In this document: positions 52,174 to 60,753 of the stretch, piece by piece
Position numbering within the stretch: the first letter of the stretch is position 1
Layout: every line of letters starts with the position of its first letter
Source: Neobacillus cucumis
GTDB lineage: Bacteria; Bacillota; Bacilli; Bacillales; Cytobacillaceae
DNA length: 64,000 bases
Direction: 5' to 3'
NCBI RefSeq assembly: GCF_002860255.1
Contig: NZ_PGVE01000028.1
Location: 214,526 to 278,525, forward strand
Translations under genes and position numbers: made by a program
The notes under the pieces: model-generated
What the model was told of the DNA's origin: nothing
Seen by the model: only the letters and a program-made list of their open reading frames with translations
The model's database searches: none

Positions 52174-54129
52174 CTAATTGTTATTCGTTTCTTCTTTGTG
52201 AGAAGGATTATAATCATATTTTGTTCGGTCAACAGGAGTAAAGTTTTTAGGCGTGTAGAAACGCAATAAATCACCATTTACAACCTTATCCGAGAATGTG
52301 AGTTTTTGCTGAACTAATTGTTTATATTTCTTAGCCTCTGGTAATTTATCCGATTCTAATTTTAAACCAGTACGTGAATCATAATATTTACCATCAACCG
52401 AAGAAATCGTAGGGCTAACATAGTCGCCGTTTCGGAATGCTACTAAACTATCATGCTGTTTAGATAGCAAGTCTGTACCAAATTGAACATAATCTTTTGT
52501 ATCAATTCCTAACAGGTGAAGGAGAGTTGGAAGAAGGTCGGTTTGACCGCCGTACTCATGATTCACTCCACCTTGCATGCCTGGAACACGGATAAACAAC
52601 GGTACACGTTGTAATCCAGCATTGTCAAAAGGTGTGATTTCTTTGCCGAGTATTTTTGCCATCGCTTTATTATGATTTTCAGAAATACCATAATGGTCAC
52701 CGTACATAATAATAACGGAATTGTTATATAGACCAGATTTCTTAAGGTAGTCAAAAAATTGTCTCAATGCTTCATCTGCATAACGAGCAGTTTGGAAATA
52801 TCCGTCTACTGATTTATCACCTGTAGTAGCAGGCGCAATTGTTGCATCTTTTTGATTCATTGCATACGGATAGTGGTTAGCAACCGTAATAAACTTGGTA
52901 TAAAACGGCTGCGGCAATGACTCTAACAGTGTGATCGACTGCTGATAGAACGGTTTATCCATTAACCCATATTCCGCCTCGTCAGCAGAATTAATTTTAT
53001 AATAGTTAGCATCAAAAAACTTGTCAAAACCAAACGATTTGTAAATTTCATTGCGATTCCAGAAGCTTCCGGAATTCCCATGGAATACAGCAGAAGTATA
53101 GCCATTCTGCCCTAAAATAGCGGGCGCAGCCTGGAAGGTATTTAAACCTTTTGTGGTAAAGACAGATCCTTCAGGTAAGCCAAATAGAGAGTTTTCTAGC
53201 ATAAATTCGGCATCAGATGTTTTACCTTGTCCAGTCTGATGGAAAAAGTTATCAAAATACATTGTATTCTGGTCTTTAATCAATGAGTTTAAGAACGGTG
53301 TGACCTCTTCTCCGTTCAACTTATAATTAATTAAAAAGTTTTGCATGGACTCAAGATGCAAGTAAATGACATTCATACCTTTAGCTTTACCAAAATTAAC
53401 TGGATTCGGTTCAGCATAGTTAGACTTTGTATAATTAATTACTTCAGTAATATCATCACTACTTGCCATTACTCTTTGTGCAGATGCATGTGTACTTTTT
53501 ACCGCATCATAAATCGTGTAATTGTACATTCCTAGATATTTCACAATATAATTCCGGTCAAATCCTCTAGTTAACAACTGTGGACGATCCATTTCCGCCA
53601 AAGATAAATTCACACAAGAAATCATCAGTGCTAAAGAGTATAAAACCGATATCTTTCTACGCCTAATATCTTTGACATCAATCTTTACGAAACGGAAAAC
53701 AAGTAAGGCAACTAAAACGATAAAGTCTAGAAAGAAAAGAAAGTCATAAGGCCTTAATAATGAATAGACACTTCCGCTTACGTCACCAAAGTTTTGGGTC
53801 TGAGTTAAAGTAGGCAGTGTGATAAAGTCGTTAAAGAAACGGTAAAAAAGAACGTTCGCATATAGCAAGAAAGATAATAGAAAATAAATGACCATCATCC
53901 AAATATATTTTTTTCTTCCTTTAAAAAAGGTAGAAATTCCTAAAAAGATTAAGGAAGAACCTAATGGGTTAAAAAATAAAAGGAATTTTTGTAATGTATT
54001 TTCTATTCCCAATTGGAATTGAGTTAACTGGACAAGATAAGTTTTCAACCATAATAAAAGTACGGCCAAAAAGAAAAAGCCAACATATTTATTTAAAATA
54101 CTTTGACCCTTGTTAAATAACTTATTCAT
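52174..54129 (-). CDS. ltaS: Lipoteichoic acid synthase LtaS-family
   Basis: The 651-residue enzyme has five N-terminal TM segments (to about residue 180) and an extracellular sulfatase-fold domain. Manganese ligands and catalytic residues are visible: HLESMQNF, nucleophile T304 in GQGKTSDAEF, YGDHYG and the final GGQTDLLPT. It polymerises glycerolphosphate from phosphatidylglycerol onto the glycolipid anchor, making lipoteichoic acid on the outer membrane face. The Asn-rich tail is short. GAGGTGA supports the ATG. B. subtilis has several paralogues (LtaS, YfnI, YqgS, YvgJ); which one this matches is not decided. Confidence 0.94.
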   Translation of the reverse strand: MNKLFNKGQSILNKYVGFFFLAVLLLWLKTYLVQLTQFQLGIENTLQKFLLFFNPLGSSLIFLGISTFFKGRKKYIWMMVIYFLLSFLLYANVLFYRFFNDFITLPTLTQTQNFGDVSGSVYSLLRPYDFLFFLDFIVLVALLVFRFVKIDVKDIRRRKISVLYSLALMISCVNLSLAEMDRPQLLTRGFDRNYIVKYLGMYNYTIYDAVKSTHASAQRVMASSDDITEVINYTKSNYAEPNPVNFGKAKGMNVIYLHLESMQNFLINYKLNGEEVTPFLNSLIKDQNTMYFDNFFHQTGQGKTSDAEFMLENSLFGLPEGSVFTTKGLNTFQAAPAILGQNGYTSAVFHGNSGSFWNRNEIYKSFGFDKFFDANYYKINSADEAEYGLMDKPFYQQSITLLESLPQPFYTKFITVANHYPYAMNQKDATIAPATTGDKSVDGYFQTARYADEALRQFFDYLKKSGLYNNSVIIMYGDHYGISENHNKAMAKILGKEITPFDNAGLQRVPLFIRVPGMQGGVNHEYGGQTDLLPTLLHLLGIDTKDYVQFGTDLLSKQHDSLVAFRNGDYVSPTISSVDGKYYDSRTGLKLESDKLPEAKKYKQLVQQKLTFSDKVVNGDLLRFYTPKNFTPVDRTKYDYNPSHKEETNNN

Positions 54130-54415
54130 TTTTTTACATCACCTCATAGAGCATAATTATGACAAAAAAGATTCAATCAATAAATAGAAAATTGGAACCA
54201 AATTGACTAACATCTATCATAACAGGTAAATATGAACAAACAATGAACAAATTTTTAATATGTTTAAAATTGCAGGTCCTCTCCCACCTTAATCTAATAT
54301 AATCTTTTAGGGGTGAGAATGAATTTTAAAAAGTGTAGGTAAACTATCTCTGTGCACTTCATGGAAGGAGGCACTTAACTTGAACAACTTTTCTAATACC
54401 TTAAGGAGGGTAACG

Positions 54416-54928
54416 ATGGGAATCTTAAGTGGCAATCCAAAAGAAGAGCCGTTACATTATGGAGAGGTATTTGGCATTTGGTCCTCCCAACTAGCAGGAA
54501 ACAATATGATCTCCGGTTATAAAATTATGTTAAATCATGCCGGAGATGATGATTTAAAAAAGATACTAATTGAAGTCATTGAAACAGGGGAACAGCAAAA
54601 GAAACAAATTGAGGAGCTCTTAAAAGAAAATGGAATTGGCCTGCCGCCAGTTATGCCAGACCCGCCTGAAGCTTGTTTAGAAGACATTCCGATTGGAGCT
54701 AGAGTTCCGGATCCTGCCATCGCTGCAACCCTTGCGACAGATACAGCTGCCGGTTTGGTTGCTTGCAGTCAGATCATAGGTATGTGCATCAGAGAAGATG
54801 TTGCTATGATGTATGGGCAATTCCATGCTCAAAAAGCGGCACTTGGCGCAAAAATTTTACGTTTAAATAAAGAAAAAGGCTGGCTGATCCCTCCTCCGCT
54901 TCATCTTAATAAACATCACGATTGTTAG
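54416..54928 (+). CDS. DUF3231-family protein
   Basis: This 170-residue helical protein begins MGILSGNPKEEPLHYGEVFGIW, the standard start of DUF3231 proteins, and has a ferritin/CotF-like helical bundle pattern. The ATG at 54416 has AAGGAGGG 5 bases upstream. A second, in-frame TTG at 54380, also with AAGGAGG, would add 12 residues that lack family similarity. Related proteins in bacilli include spore coat CotF-like families, so a sporulation role is possible but unproven. Many DUF3231 proteins carry two copies; this one has one. Confidence 0.87.
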   Translation: MGILSGNPKEEPLHYGEVFGIWSSQLAGNNMISGYKIMLNHAGDDDLKKILIEVIETGEQQKKQIEELLKENGIGLPPVMPDPPEACLEDIPIGARVPDPAIAATLATDTAAGLVACSQIIGMCIREDVAMMYGQFHAQKAALGAKILRLNKEKGWLIPPPLHLNKHHDC

Positions 54929-54967
54929 AAAAGATTTAAGTTAAAGTCCTATCAGGAGGTGAATCAA

Positions 54968-55135
54968 TTGGCTGAACAAAATAAGAAGCAAAATAGTCAG
55001 ATCAATAGTTCAGAAGGATCCGGTTCTGAATACCATCGTGAACATGCAGGCAATATTCCGGATTACGGCGGAAATAGTATGGAACAAATTGCTAGAGAAG
55101 AATTACAAAATGAAGCTGATAATACAAATATGTAA
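54968..55135 (+). CDS. Small acidic hydrophilic protein (55 residues)
   Basis: TTG at 54968 is preceded by the near-ideal AGGAGGTGA. The frame runs to TAA at 55133-55135 and encodes MAEQNKKQNSQINSSEGSGS, then a charged region ending NEADNTNM. No cysteine or TM segment. It starts 39 bases after the DUF3231 gene, so the two are probably co-transcribed, and a terminator follows. I do not recognise the family. Composition and partner suggest a possible sporulation-associated protein (inference). Confidence 0.65.
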   Translation: MAEQNKKQNSQINSSEGSGSEYHREHAGNIPDYGGNSMEQIAREELQNEADNTNM

Positions 55136-55144
55136 TCTTTGCTT

Positions 55145-55170
55145 AACGCCATTTTTGTGGCGTTTTTTGT
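55145..55170 (+). terminator. Terminator after the DUF3231 operon
   Basis: AACGCCA/TGGCGTT (55145-55151 and 55158-55164), followed by T's. Confidence 0.85.
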
Positions 55171-55217
55171 GTTATATTTAGGAATAAGCAGCCGTATCGG
55201 TCAATATAAATTCGTCT

Positions 55218-55249
55218 AATAAACCAGCCGATCTCTCGACTGGTTTATT
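55218..55249 (-). terminator. Terminator of uxaCB
   Basis: AATAAACCAG/CTGGTTTATT (55218-55227 and 55240-55249), just downstream of the uxaB stop. Confidence 0.75.
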
Positions 55250-55255
55250 CAATAG

Positions 55256-56728
55256 CTAGTTTTTCTTTATTGATGTTTCAGAAAGTTCATTCAATGCATT
55301 TCTAACACCCATTTGTTCTATTTGAAGGAGGTTAGTACACAAAGCATCCACCAAGCCTGGAATAGAGGCTAGATTCATTTCCCAAAGCTTTTGTTCACTT
55401 AAAACTTTTTCTATAAGATCTTTAGCTCCAATTAAATGATCCTCATACTGTTGCCAAACTGTTTGGAAAAATTGGATGGTTTCAGGCTGATCCTGCAAAT
55501 GGATCGATTCCTCTCCCCGTTTGCCGCGATAAAAATAAATTAAACTACTTAAAGTGAAGACCATCCGTTTTGGCAATGTATCCTTCTTCGCAACATAATC
55601 AAGTAAAGCTGGTAAATTTCTGGTATTAAATTTTGAAATTGAATTTAGTGAAATGCTCATTAAATAATGCTTGATAAATGGATTGGCAAACCGGTTAAGT
55701 ACGTCCTCTGCATACAACGTAAGTTCTTCTAAGTCTCCTTCCAATGTCGGAACAATTTCCTCAGAAATCATTTCTCTTATAAATGAACCCACCTCAAAAT
55801 CATTGACTGCCTCTTCTACTGTATCTAAGCCAGATAAATAAGCCACAGGAGTCATTGCCGTATGGGCTCCGTTTAGAATTTTCACTTTACGGGTGCGAAA
55901 AGGAGTTAAATCGTCAACAATTAGAGTGTTTAAGCCTGTTCCATTTAACGGGAGCTCCTGTTTTAATGATTCAGGACCTTCAATTACCCAAAGATGATAC
56001 TGTTCTCCAACTACCATCAATTCATCCTCAAAGCCTATTTCAGCTGTTTTTTCTTTGACTGAGTCCGTAGGGTAACCGGGTACAATCCGATCAACCAGGC
56101 TTGAGCAAAAGGTATTTGCCTGATGAATCCAATGAATGAATTCACTGTCTAAATTCCAGTGCTCGGCATACTTTAGGACTACCTCTTTAAGCACTCCGCC
56201 ATTATTTTCAATCAGTTCGCATGGAATAATGATACACCCATGATTAATATCACCGTCAAATGCTAGGAAGCGCTGATAAAGAAAGGCGGTTAATTTTCCC
56301 GGAAAGCTTTTCTGAGGGCGGTCCTCTAACCTATCAAAAGGATCAAATACAATGCCGGCCTCCGTTGTATTGCTAATGATAAAACGAAGTTCATCACTTG
56401 CAGCAAGTTTCAAATAGTCTTGATAATTTGTAAAAAGGTCAATTCCCCTGCTAATAGAGTCAATAATCCTATGTTCATTGACAGGTATTCCCCCTTTTAG
56501 TCCTTGTAAATAAAGGGTGAACAGACCATCTTGACGGTTTAATCTCTCAATCTTATCAGAACCTCTTGGCTGAACGACAACTACGCTGCCATTGAAGTCA
56601 GTTTTTTCATTTAAAACTTGGACCTGCCAATCAACAAATCCTCTTAAAAAATTCCCTTCCCCAAATTGGAGAATTTTTTCGGGATAGGTGTTGTATTCCT
56701 TGTAATTCGTTCGATTTAACTTTTGCAT
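55256..56728 (-). CDS. uxaB: Tagaturonate reductase (altronate oxidoreductase)
   Basis: The 490-residue polyol-specific long-chain dehydrogenase has the N-terminal motif ILQFGEGNFLRGFVDWQ and the catalytic-region VKILNGAHTAMTPVAYLSG (Lys/Asn/His triad of this family). It reduces tagaturonate to altronate with NADH in galacturonate breakdown. It is preceded by uxaC 37 bases upstream; both belong to one operon. No altronate dehydratase (uxaA), permease or kdgK/kdgA is in the window, so the rest of the pathway must be elsewhere. Confidence 0.93.
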   Translation of the reverse strand: MQKLNRTNYKEYNTYPEKILQFGEGNFLRGFVDWQVQVLNEKTDFNGSVVVVQPRGSDKIERLNRQDGLFTLYLQGLKGGIPVNEHRIIDSISRGIDLFTNYQDYLKLAASDELRFIISNTTEAGIVFDPFDRLEDRPQKSFPGKLTAFLYQRFLAFDGDINHGCIIIPCELIENNGGVLKEVVLKYAEHWNLDSEFIHWIHQANTFCSSLVDRIVPGYPTDSVKEKTAEIGFEDELMVVGEQYHLWVIEGPESLKQELPLNGTGLNTLIVDDLTPFRTRKVKILNGAHTAMTPVAYLSGLDTVEEAVNDFEVGSFIREMISEEIVPTLEGDLEELTLYAEDVLNRFANPFIKHYLMSISLNSISKFNTRNLPALLDYVAKKDTLPKRMVFTLSSLIYFYRGKRGEESIHLQDQPETIQFFQTVWQQYEDHLIGAKDLIEKVLSEQKLWEMNLASIPGLVDALCTNLLQIEQMGVRNALNELSETSIKKN

Positions 56729-56765
56729 ATTCCACCTCTGTTTAACTAATAAATTAAAACCTAAG

Positions 56766-58202
56766 TTATTTTAAAGGAAGGCAATCTGCCGTCTCTACTT
56801 CGGAAAAATTAAAATATTCTTTAGCGTTGTAATAGGAGATTCTCTGAACGATCTTTCCAAGCAATTCTAAATCATAAGGAACCTCTCCATTTTCGACCCA
56901 TTCGCCAATCAGATTACAGACAAGTCTACGGAAGTACTCATGTCTTGTATAGGAGAGAAAGCTCCGCGAATCTGTTAACATGCCAATAAACCGGCTAAAT
57001 AGCCCCACATTTGACAAAGTCTTCATTTGGTCCAGCATTCCATCCTTTGTATCGTTGAACCACCATGCTGTTCCAAATTGGATTTTTCCAGGAGTATTAC
57101 CATCTTGGAAACTGTTGATGATACTTGCAATTATATAATTATCACCAGGGTTCAAGGAATAAAGAATGGTCTTTGGCAACTTATCTTCTTGTTCCAAGGA
57201 ATCAAGAATCTTAACAAGCGGTTTAGCAATTTGATCATCATTAATGCTATCGTAACCTGTATCTGGCCCCAGCTTGTTAAACATTTTCGTGTTATTATTT
57301 CGATGAGCATTAATATGAAATTGCATAGCCCAGCCAAGGTCTGCGTATAGTTTTCCAAGAAAAATAAGTGTGTAGGTCTTAAATTTCCTTTCGTCAGTTA
57401 ACGAAATGGTACTTCCATTTAATCGATTAGCAAAAATCTTTGCAGCCTCTTCAAACGATACTTCTTCATAAACAACGGAATCTAAGGCATGATCGGAAAC
57501 AGTGCCTCCAACAGCATGGAAGAAATGGACACGGGCTTCTAGCGCAGCAAGGTAGTCTTCAAAATTGTTAATTTCTATTTCAGATGCCTGCTCTAACTTT
57601 TCTACCCATTCAGGGAAACCTTCACGGTTTATTTCAAGTCCTTTATCTGGTCTGAAACCTGGGACTACACTAACCGGAAAATCCTTCTCATCTTTTAATA
57701 GAGTGTGGTATTCCAAACTATCCACTGGATCATCTGTTGTACAAATTACTTTTACATTCGATTTGATGATTAAATCTCTAACACTAAAGCCTTCCTCAGA
57801 CAATAAGGCGTTTACTTTCTCCCATATAGCTGTTGCACTTTGCTCGTTCAGTACATCATAGATACCGAAAAATCTCTGTAATTCGAGATGAGTCCAATTA
57901 TATAAAGGATTGCCAATGGTCATAGGAATGGTTCTTGCCCATGCAAGAAATTTCTCATAATCGCTCTTGTCTCCAGTTATGTACTCTTCAGGGATTCCAT
58001 TTGCCCGCATAACTCTCCATTTATAATGATCTCCGTAAAGCCATGCCTCCGAAATATTTTTAAATTTTTTATTTTCGTAGATTTCCTTTGGGCTTAAATG
58101 GCAGTGGTAATCAATGATTGGCATTTCCTTAGCAAAATCATGATATAAAGTGACGGAGGTTTCATTTTTTAATAAAAAATTAGGACCCATAAACTTTTCC
58201 AT
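56766..58202 (-). CDS. uxaC: Glucuronate (uronate) isomerase
   Basis: This UxaC-family member of the amidohydrolase superfamily (about 478 residues) interconverts glucuronate/fructuronate and galacturonate/tagaturonate. The diagnostic IIDYHCHLSPKEIYEN segment (metal-binding HxH), GDHYKWRVMRANGI and GNPLYNWTHLELQRFFGI are clear. I choose the ATG at 58202, with AAGGATG upstream. It is the first gene of the operon, behind two identical 14-bp palindromes. Confidence 0.95.
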   Translation of the reverse strand: MEKFMGPNFLLKNETSVTLYHDFAKEMPIIDYHCHLSPKEIYENKKFKNISEAWLYGDHYKWRVMRANGIPEEYITGDKSDYEKFLAWARTIPMTIGNPLYNWTHLELQRFFGIYDVLNEQSATAIWEKVNALLSEEGFSVRDLIIKSNVKVICTTDDPVDSLEYHTLLKDEKDFPVSVVPGFRPDKGLEINREGFPEWVEKLEQASEIEINNFEDYLAALEARVHFFHAVGGTVSDHALDSVVYEEVSFEEAAKIFANRLNGSTISLTDERKFKTYTLIFLGKLYADLGWAMQFHINAHRNNNTKMFNKLGPDTGYDSINDDQIAKPLVKILDSLEQEDKLPKTILYSLNPGDNYIIASIINSFQDGNTPGKIQFGTAWWFNDTKDGMLDQMKTLSNVGLFSRFIGMLTDSRSFLSYTRHEYFRRLVCNLIGEWVENGEVPYDLELLGKIVQRISYYNAKEYFNFSEVETADCLPLK

Positions 58203-58227
58203 TACCAACACATCCTTGAATAATATA

Positions 58228-58241
58228 TGTTAACGTTAACA
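58228..58241. promoter_or_regulatory. LacI/GalR-type operator copy 1 (uxaC promoter)
   Basis: Perfect palindrome TGTTAACGTTAACA with central CG, typical of LacI-family repressors. It lies about 26 bases before the uxaC ATG. Confidence 0.78.
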
Positions 58242-58290
58242 ATTTCTATAAATTAGTCTAACAGAATAATTTAAACTAGTAAATAATTAA

Positions 58291-58304
58291 TGTTAACGTT
58301 AACA
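58291..58304. promoter_or_regulatory. LacI/GalR-type operator copy 2 (uxaC promoter)
   Basis: An identical TGTTAACGTTAACA lies 63 bases upstream, centre to centre, from copy 1. The likely promoter lies between them. A LacI-family uronate repressor (ExuR-like) is expected but not in the window. Confidence 0.78.
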
Positions 58305-58320
58305 TTTTATCAACAAAAAA

Positions 58321-58352
58321 ATCCAGACTTTTTAAACACTTCGAGTCTGGAT
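58321..58352 (-). terminator. Terminator of the citrate-type two-component genes
   Basis: ATCCAGACT/AGTCTGGAT (58321-58329 and 58344-58352), followed on the minus strand by seven T's. Confidence 0.85.
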
Positions 58353-58363
58353 ATATCATTTTA

Positions 58364-59095
58364 TTACTCTGCTAATTTATCAAATATTTTATCTGCTAGA
58401 AAATAAACTCGTTCCGGGCGCCCTACTGTTCCATAAGACAAATCCGCCTCTATTTTTTCAATCGCTACCAAATGTTCTAAATATCTTCTGGCGGTCGTTC
58501 GACTAACCCCTACCTCTTTAGCCACAATTTCTGCTGTGAGTCCTGTTTTCACTTTACTAAGGACCTCAAGTACTTTTTCAAGGGTTAGTGGATCAATGCC
58601 TTTAGGCAAGTAAACCCTTTCATTAGTAGTGCTATCGTTCTCTTTCCATAATAGTTTGTCTATCTCTTGCTGAGATATTTGAGAATTCTCTTCATTTAAT
58701 TTTATAAGTTTTCTATGATAATCCTGAAATCTTTGTAACGATTGTTTAAATCTTTCAAAAACAACCGGTTTAATGATGTAATCAAATACACCTAGTCGAA
58801 TCGCTGCTTGGACCTTATCAATCTCTTTAGCGGCAGTTATCATAATGACATCCATTTGCTTAGTTTGAAGCTTGGTTTCTTTCAATAAATCTAGTCCATC
58901 CATATCAGGAAAATAGACATCAAGAAGGATTAAATCAGGCTGTAAAACCTCGATTAGGGTTTTTGCTTCCACATAGCTCGCTGCAATACCAACAGGCTGA
59001 AAGCCATCCATTAGGTCAAGAAATCGTTTCTGAATCTCCGCAATCCTTAAATCATCTTCAACTATTAAAACTTCGATATCTCTGTTCCCTTTCAT
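58364..59095 (-). CDS. CitB/DcuR-type response regulator
   Basis: The 243-residue regulator has an N-terminal receiver domain (phosphoacceptor D59 in LILLDVYFP, K110-region YIIKPVVFERF). A C-terminal CitT/DcuR-type helix-turn-helix follows (TAEIVAKEVGVSRTTARRYLEHL ... TVGRPERVYFL). It directly follows the sensor gene (stop and start adjacent, TAAATG). With that sensor it probably activates the tricarboxylate transporter operon upstream in response to citrate or a related acid. Confidence 0.94.
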   Translation of the reverse strand: MKGNRDIEVLIVEDDLRIAEIQKRFLDLMDGFQPVGIAASYVEAKTLIEVLQPDLILLDVYFPDMDGLDLLKETKLQTKQMDVIMITAAKEIDKVQAAIRLGVFDYIIKPVVFERFKQSLQRFQDYHRKLIKLNEENSQISQQEIDKLLWKENDSTTNERVYLPKGIDPLTLEKVLEVLSKVKTGLTAEIVAKEVGVSRTTARRYLEHLVAIEKIEADLSYGTVGRPERVYFLADKIFDKLAE

Positions 59096-60682
59096 TTAAC
59101 AAGCCCTCCTTTTTGGTATGGCTACCGTGAAAATAGTCCCTTCCCCCTTAGTTGATGTAAATGTAAGATAACCGCCTAATTCGTTGATTGCTTTTTGTGC
59201 TAAACTTAGTCCAATACCAGAATTGCTGCTAGTTTTCTTAGTTGAAAATCCGGGTTTAAGTATTTGATTCTGAATTTCCCCATCCATTCCAACCCCATTA
59301 TCTTCCACTTCAATGATTAATTCTTTACCCAAATCCGTTAAGAAAAGCGATACTCTTTTTTCTTCATTTTGGCTTTCTCTCACGGCCTCGAAGGCATTAT
59401 TCACAAGATTGCCAATAATGGTTACTAATCTGTCTCTATTAATCTCAGCTGGCACATCTTTAAAACTGCTGCCTCGATCAATGGAAAGACTAATTTTCAA
59501 TTCACTCGCAAGACTTACCTTCCCTAAAATGAAACCAGCAATAATTGGGTCAGGTATTTCTTTCATCAAAAATTGGATGAAACCTTGGGCTACATCCACT
59601 TCCTTTGAGATAAAATCAATTGCTTCTTTATAGGAACCAAGCTGTATAAGACCAAGCAGTGTATAAAGCCTGTTTGAATACTCATGGGTTTGTGCCCGCA
59701 GCCCTTCCGCATAGGCTTTTATATGAGAAAGTTCCTTAAGTAGATTCGCAAGTTCTGATTTATTCCGAAAGCTCGCTACCGCCCCAATTACCTCGCTTTT
59801 TTTATTAAAGATTGGTATGCGGTTGGCCAGATAAACATCCCCATTAATGAGAATTTCCTGATCGTATTCAGCCTGACCTGATCTTACGACATCATAAAGC
59901 TGAGTATTTTCAAGAACTGCTTCAATCTTTTTACCCCGTAAAAGAATATCATTCGGCACATCTAAAATAGAATGTGCGGTTTCATTGACTACTGTAATCC
60001 GCCCAGCCGTATCAACCGCAATTATGCCTTCATGGATAGACTCAAGAATGGCATGCTTTTCCTGATACATCCAAGCAATCTCTCTTGGTTCAAGTCCAAA
60101 AATGGCCCTTTTGATATTCAGAGAGATTAGGATCGCAGCGATCAGACTTCCTACCAATATGAATAGGGTAGCGACAAAGATTTTTTGCTGTAATTTCGAA
60201 ACCTGTTTTTGAATATCAGTTTGGAGATAACCGACGGAAACGACTCCAATTACTTTTCCCCCAGTAATAATAGGCGCTTTCCCTCTTAGTGAAGGTCCCA
60301 GTGTTCCAGTTGATTCTGAAATGACAGACTCTCCCTTAAAGACACGTCCATTATCACCACCGACCATTTTTTGACCTATTCTGTTTGGATTTGGATGAGA
60401 GTAACGAATTTCATTTCGGTTACCCACTACTATAAATTCTGCACCCACCTGCTTTCGAATTTTTTCAGCCACTGGTTGAATAAGGGATGAGGGATGATCT
60501 GTACGAAAAGCAGACTGAATATCCGGCATATTCGCAATGGTTCGCGCAACGGATAAAGCTTTCGTACCTATCTCATGCTTAAGGTTAGTCTCCATAATAT
60601 TTTTAAACGTAAATTCAATTATAGTACCCATGATAATAATTAAAACAGATATTCCCAGCATTAGTTTCGTATGTAAACGCAT
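59096..60682 (-). CDS. CitA/DcuS-type sensor histidine kinase
   Basis: This 528-residue kinase has TM1 (about 7-26), an extracellular single-Cache (CitA-type) ligand-binding domain (about 35-165), TM2 (about 170-190) and a cytoplasmic PAS domain (about 205-310). A SpoB-type dimerisation helix carries the phosphoacceptor H333 in HEYSNRL, and a C-terminal GHKL ATPase (VEDNGVGM, GIGLSLAQKAI) follows. It is the partner of the adjacent regulator. The architecture matches sensors of citrate, fumarate or malate. It lies after a terminator downstream of tctA, so it may have its own promoter. Confidence 0.94.
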   Translation of the reverse strand: MRLHTKLMLGISVLIIIMGTIIEFTFKNIMETNLKHEIGTKALSVARTIANMPDIQSAFRTDHPSSLIQPVAEKIRKQVGAEFIVVGNRNEIRYSHPNPNRIGQKMVGGDNGRVFKGESVISESTGTLGPSLRGKAPIITGGKVIGVVSVGYLQTDIQKQVSKLQQKIFVATLFILVGSLIAAILISLNIKRAIFGLEPREIAWMYQEKHAILESIHEGIIAVDTAGRITVVNETAHSILDVPNDILLRGKKIEAVLENTQLYDVVRSGQAEYDQEILINGDVYLANRIPIFNKKSEVIGAVASFRNKSELANLLKELSHIKAYAEGLRAQTHEYSNRLYTLLGLIQLGSYKEAIDFISKEVDVAQGFIQFLMKEIPDPIIAGFILGKVSLASELKISLSIDRGSSFKDVPAEINRDRLVTIIGNLVNNAFEAVRESQNEEKRVSLFLTDLGKELIIEVEDNGVGMDGEIQNQILKPGFSTKKTSSNSGIGLSLAQKAINELGGYLTFTSTKGEGTIFTVAIPKRRAC

Positions 60683-60709
60683 GCAAACACCTCTATATCC
60701 ATTATATAA

Positions 60710-60738
60710 AAAAAACTCCTTATTTAAAGGAGTTTTTT
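60710..60738 (-). terminator. Terminator between tctA and the sensor-kinase gene
   Basis: AAAAAACTCCTT/AAGGAGTTTTTT (60710-60721 and 60727-60738), with a T-run on the minus strand. Confidence 0.85.
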
Positions 60739-60753
60739 AACTATTAAAAAGAT

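Noticed and set aside
58228..58304. Reading the TGTTAACGTTAACA sites as CcpA cre sites
   Set aside because: The fourth position is T instead of the A in the cre pattern; the perfect palindrome and two-copy spacing fit a dedicated LacI-type repressor better.
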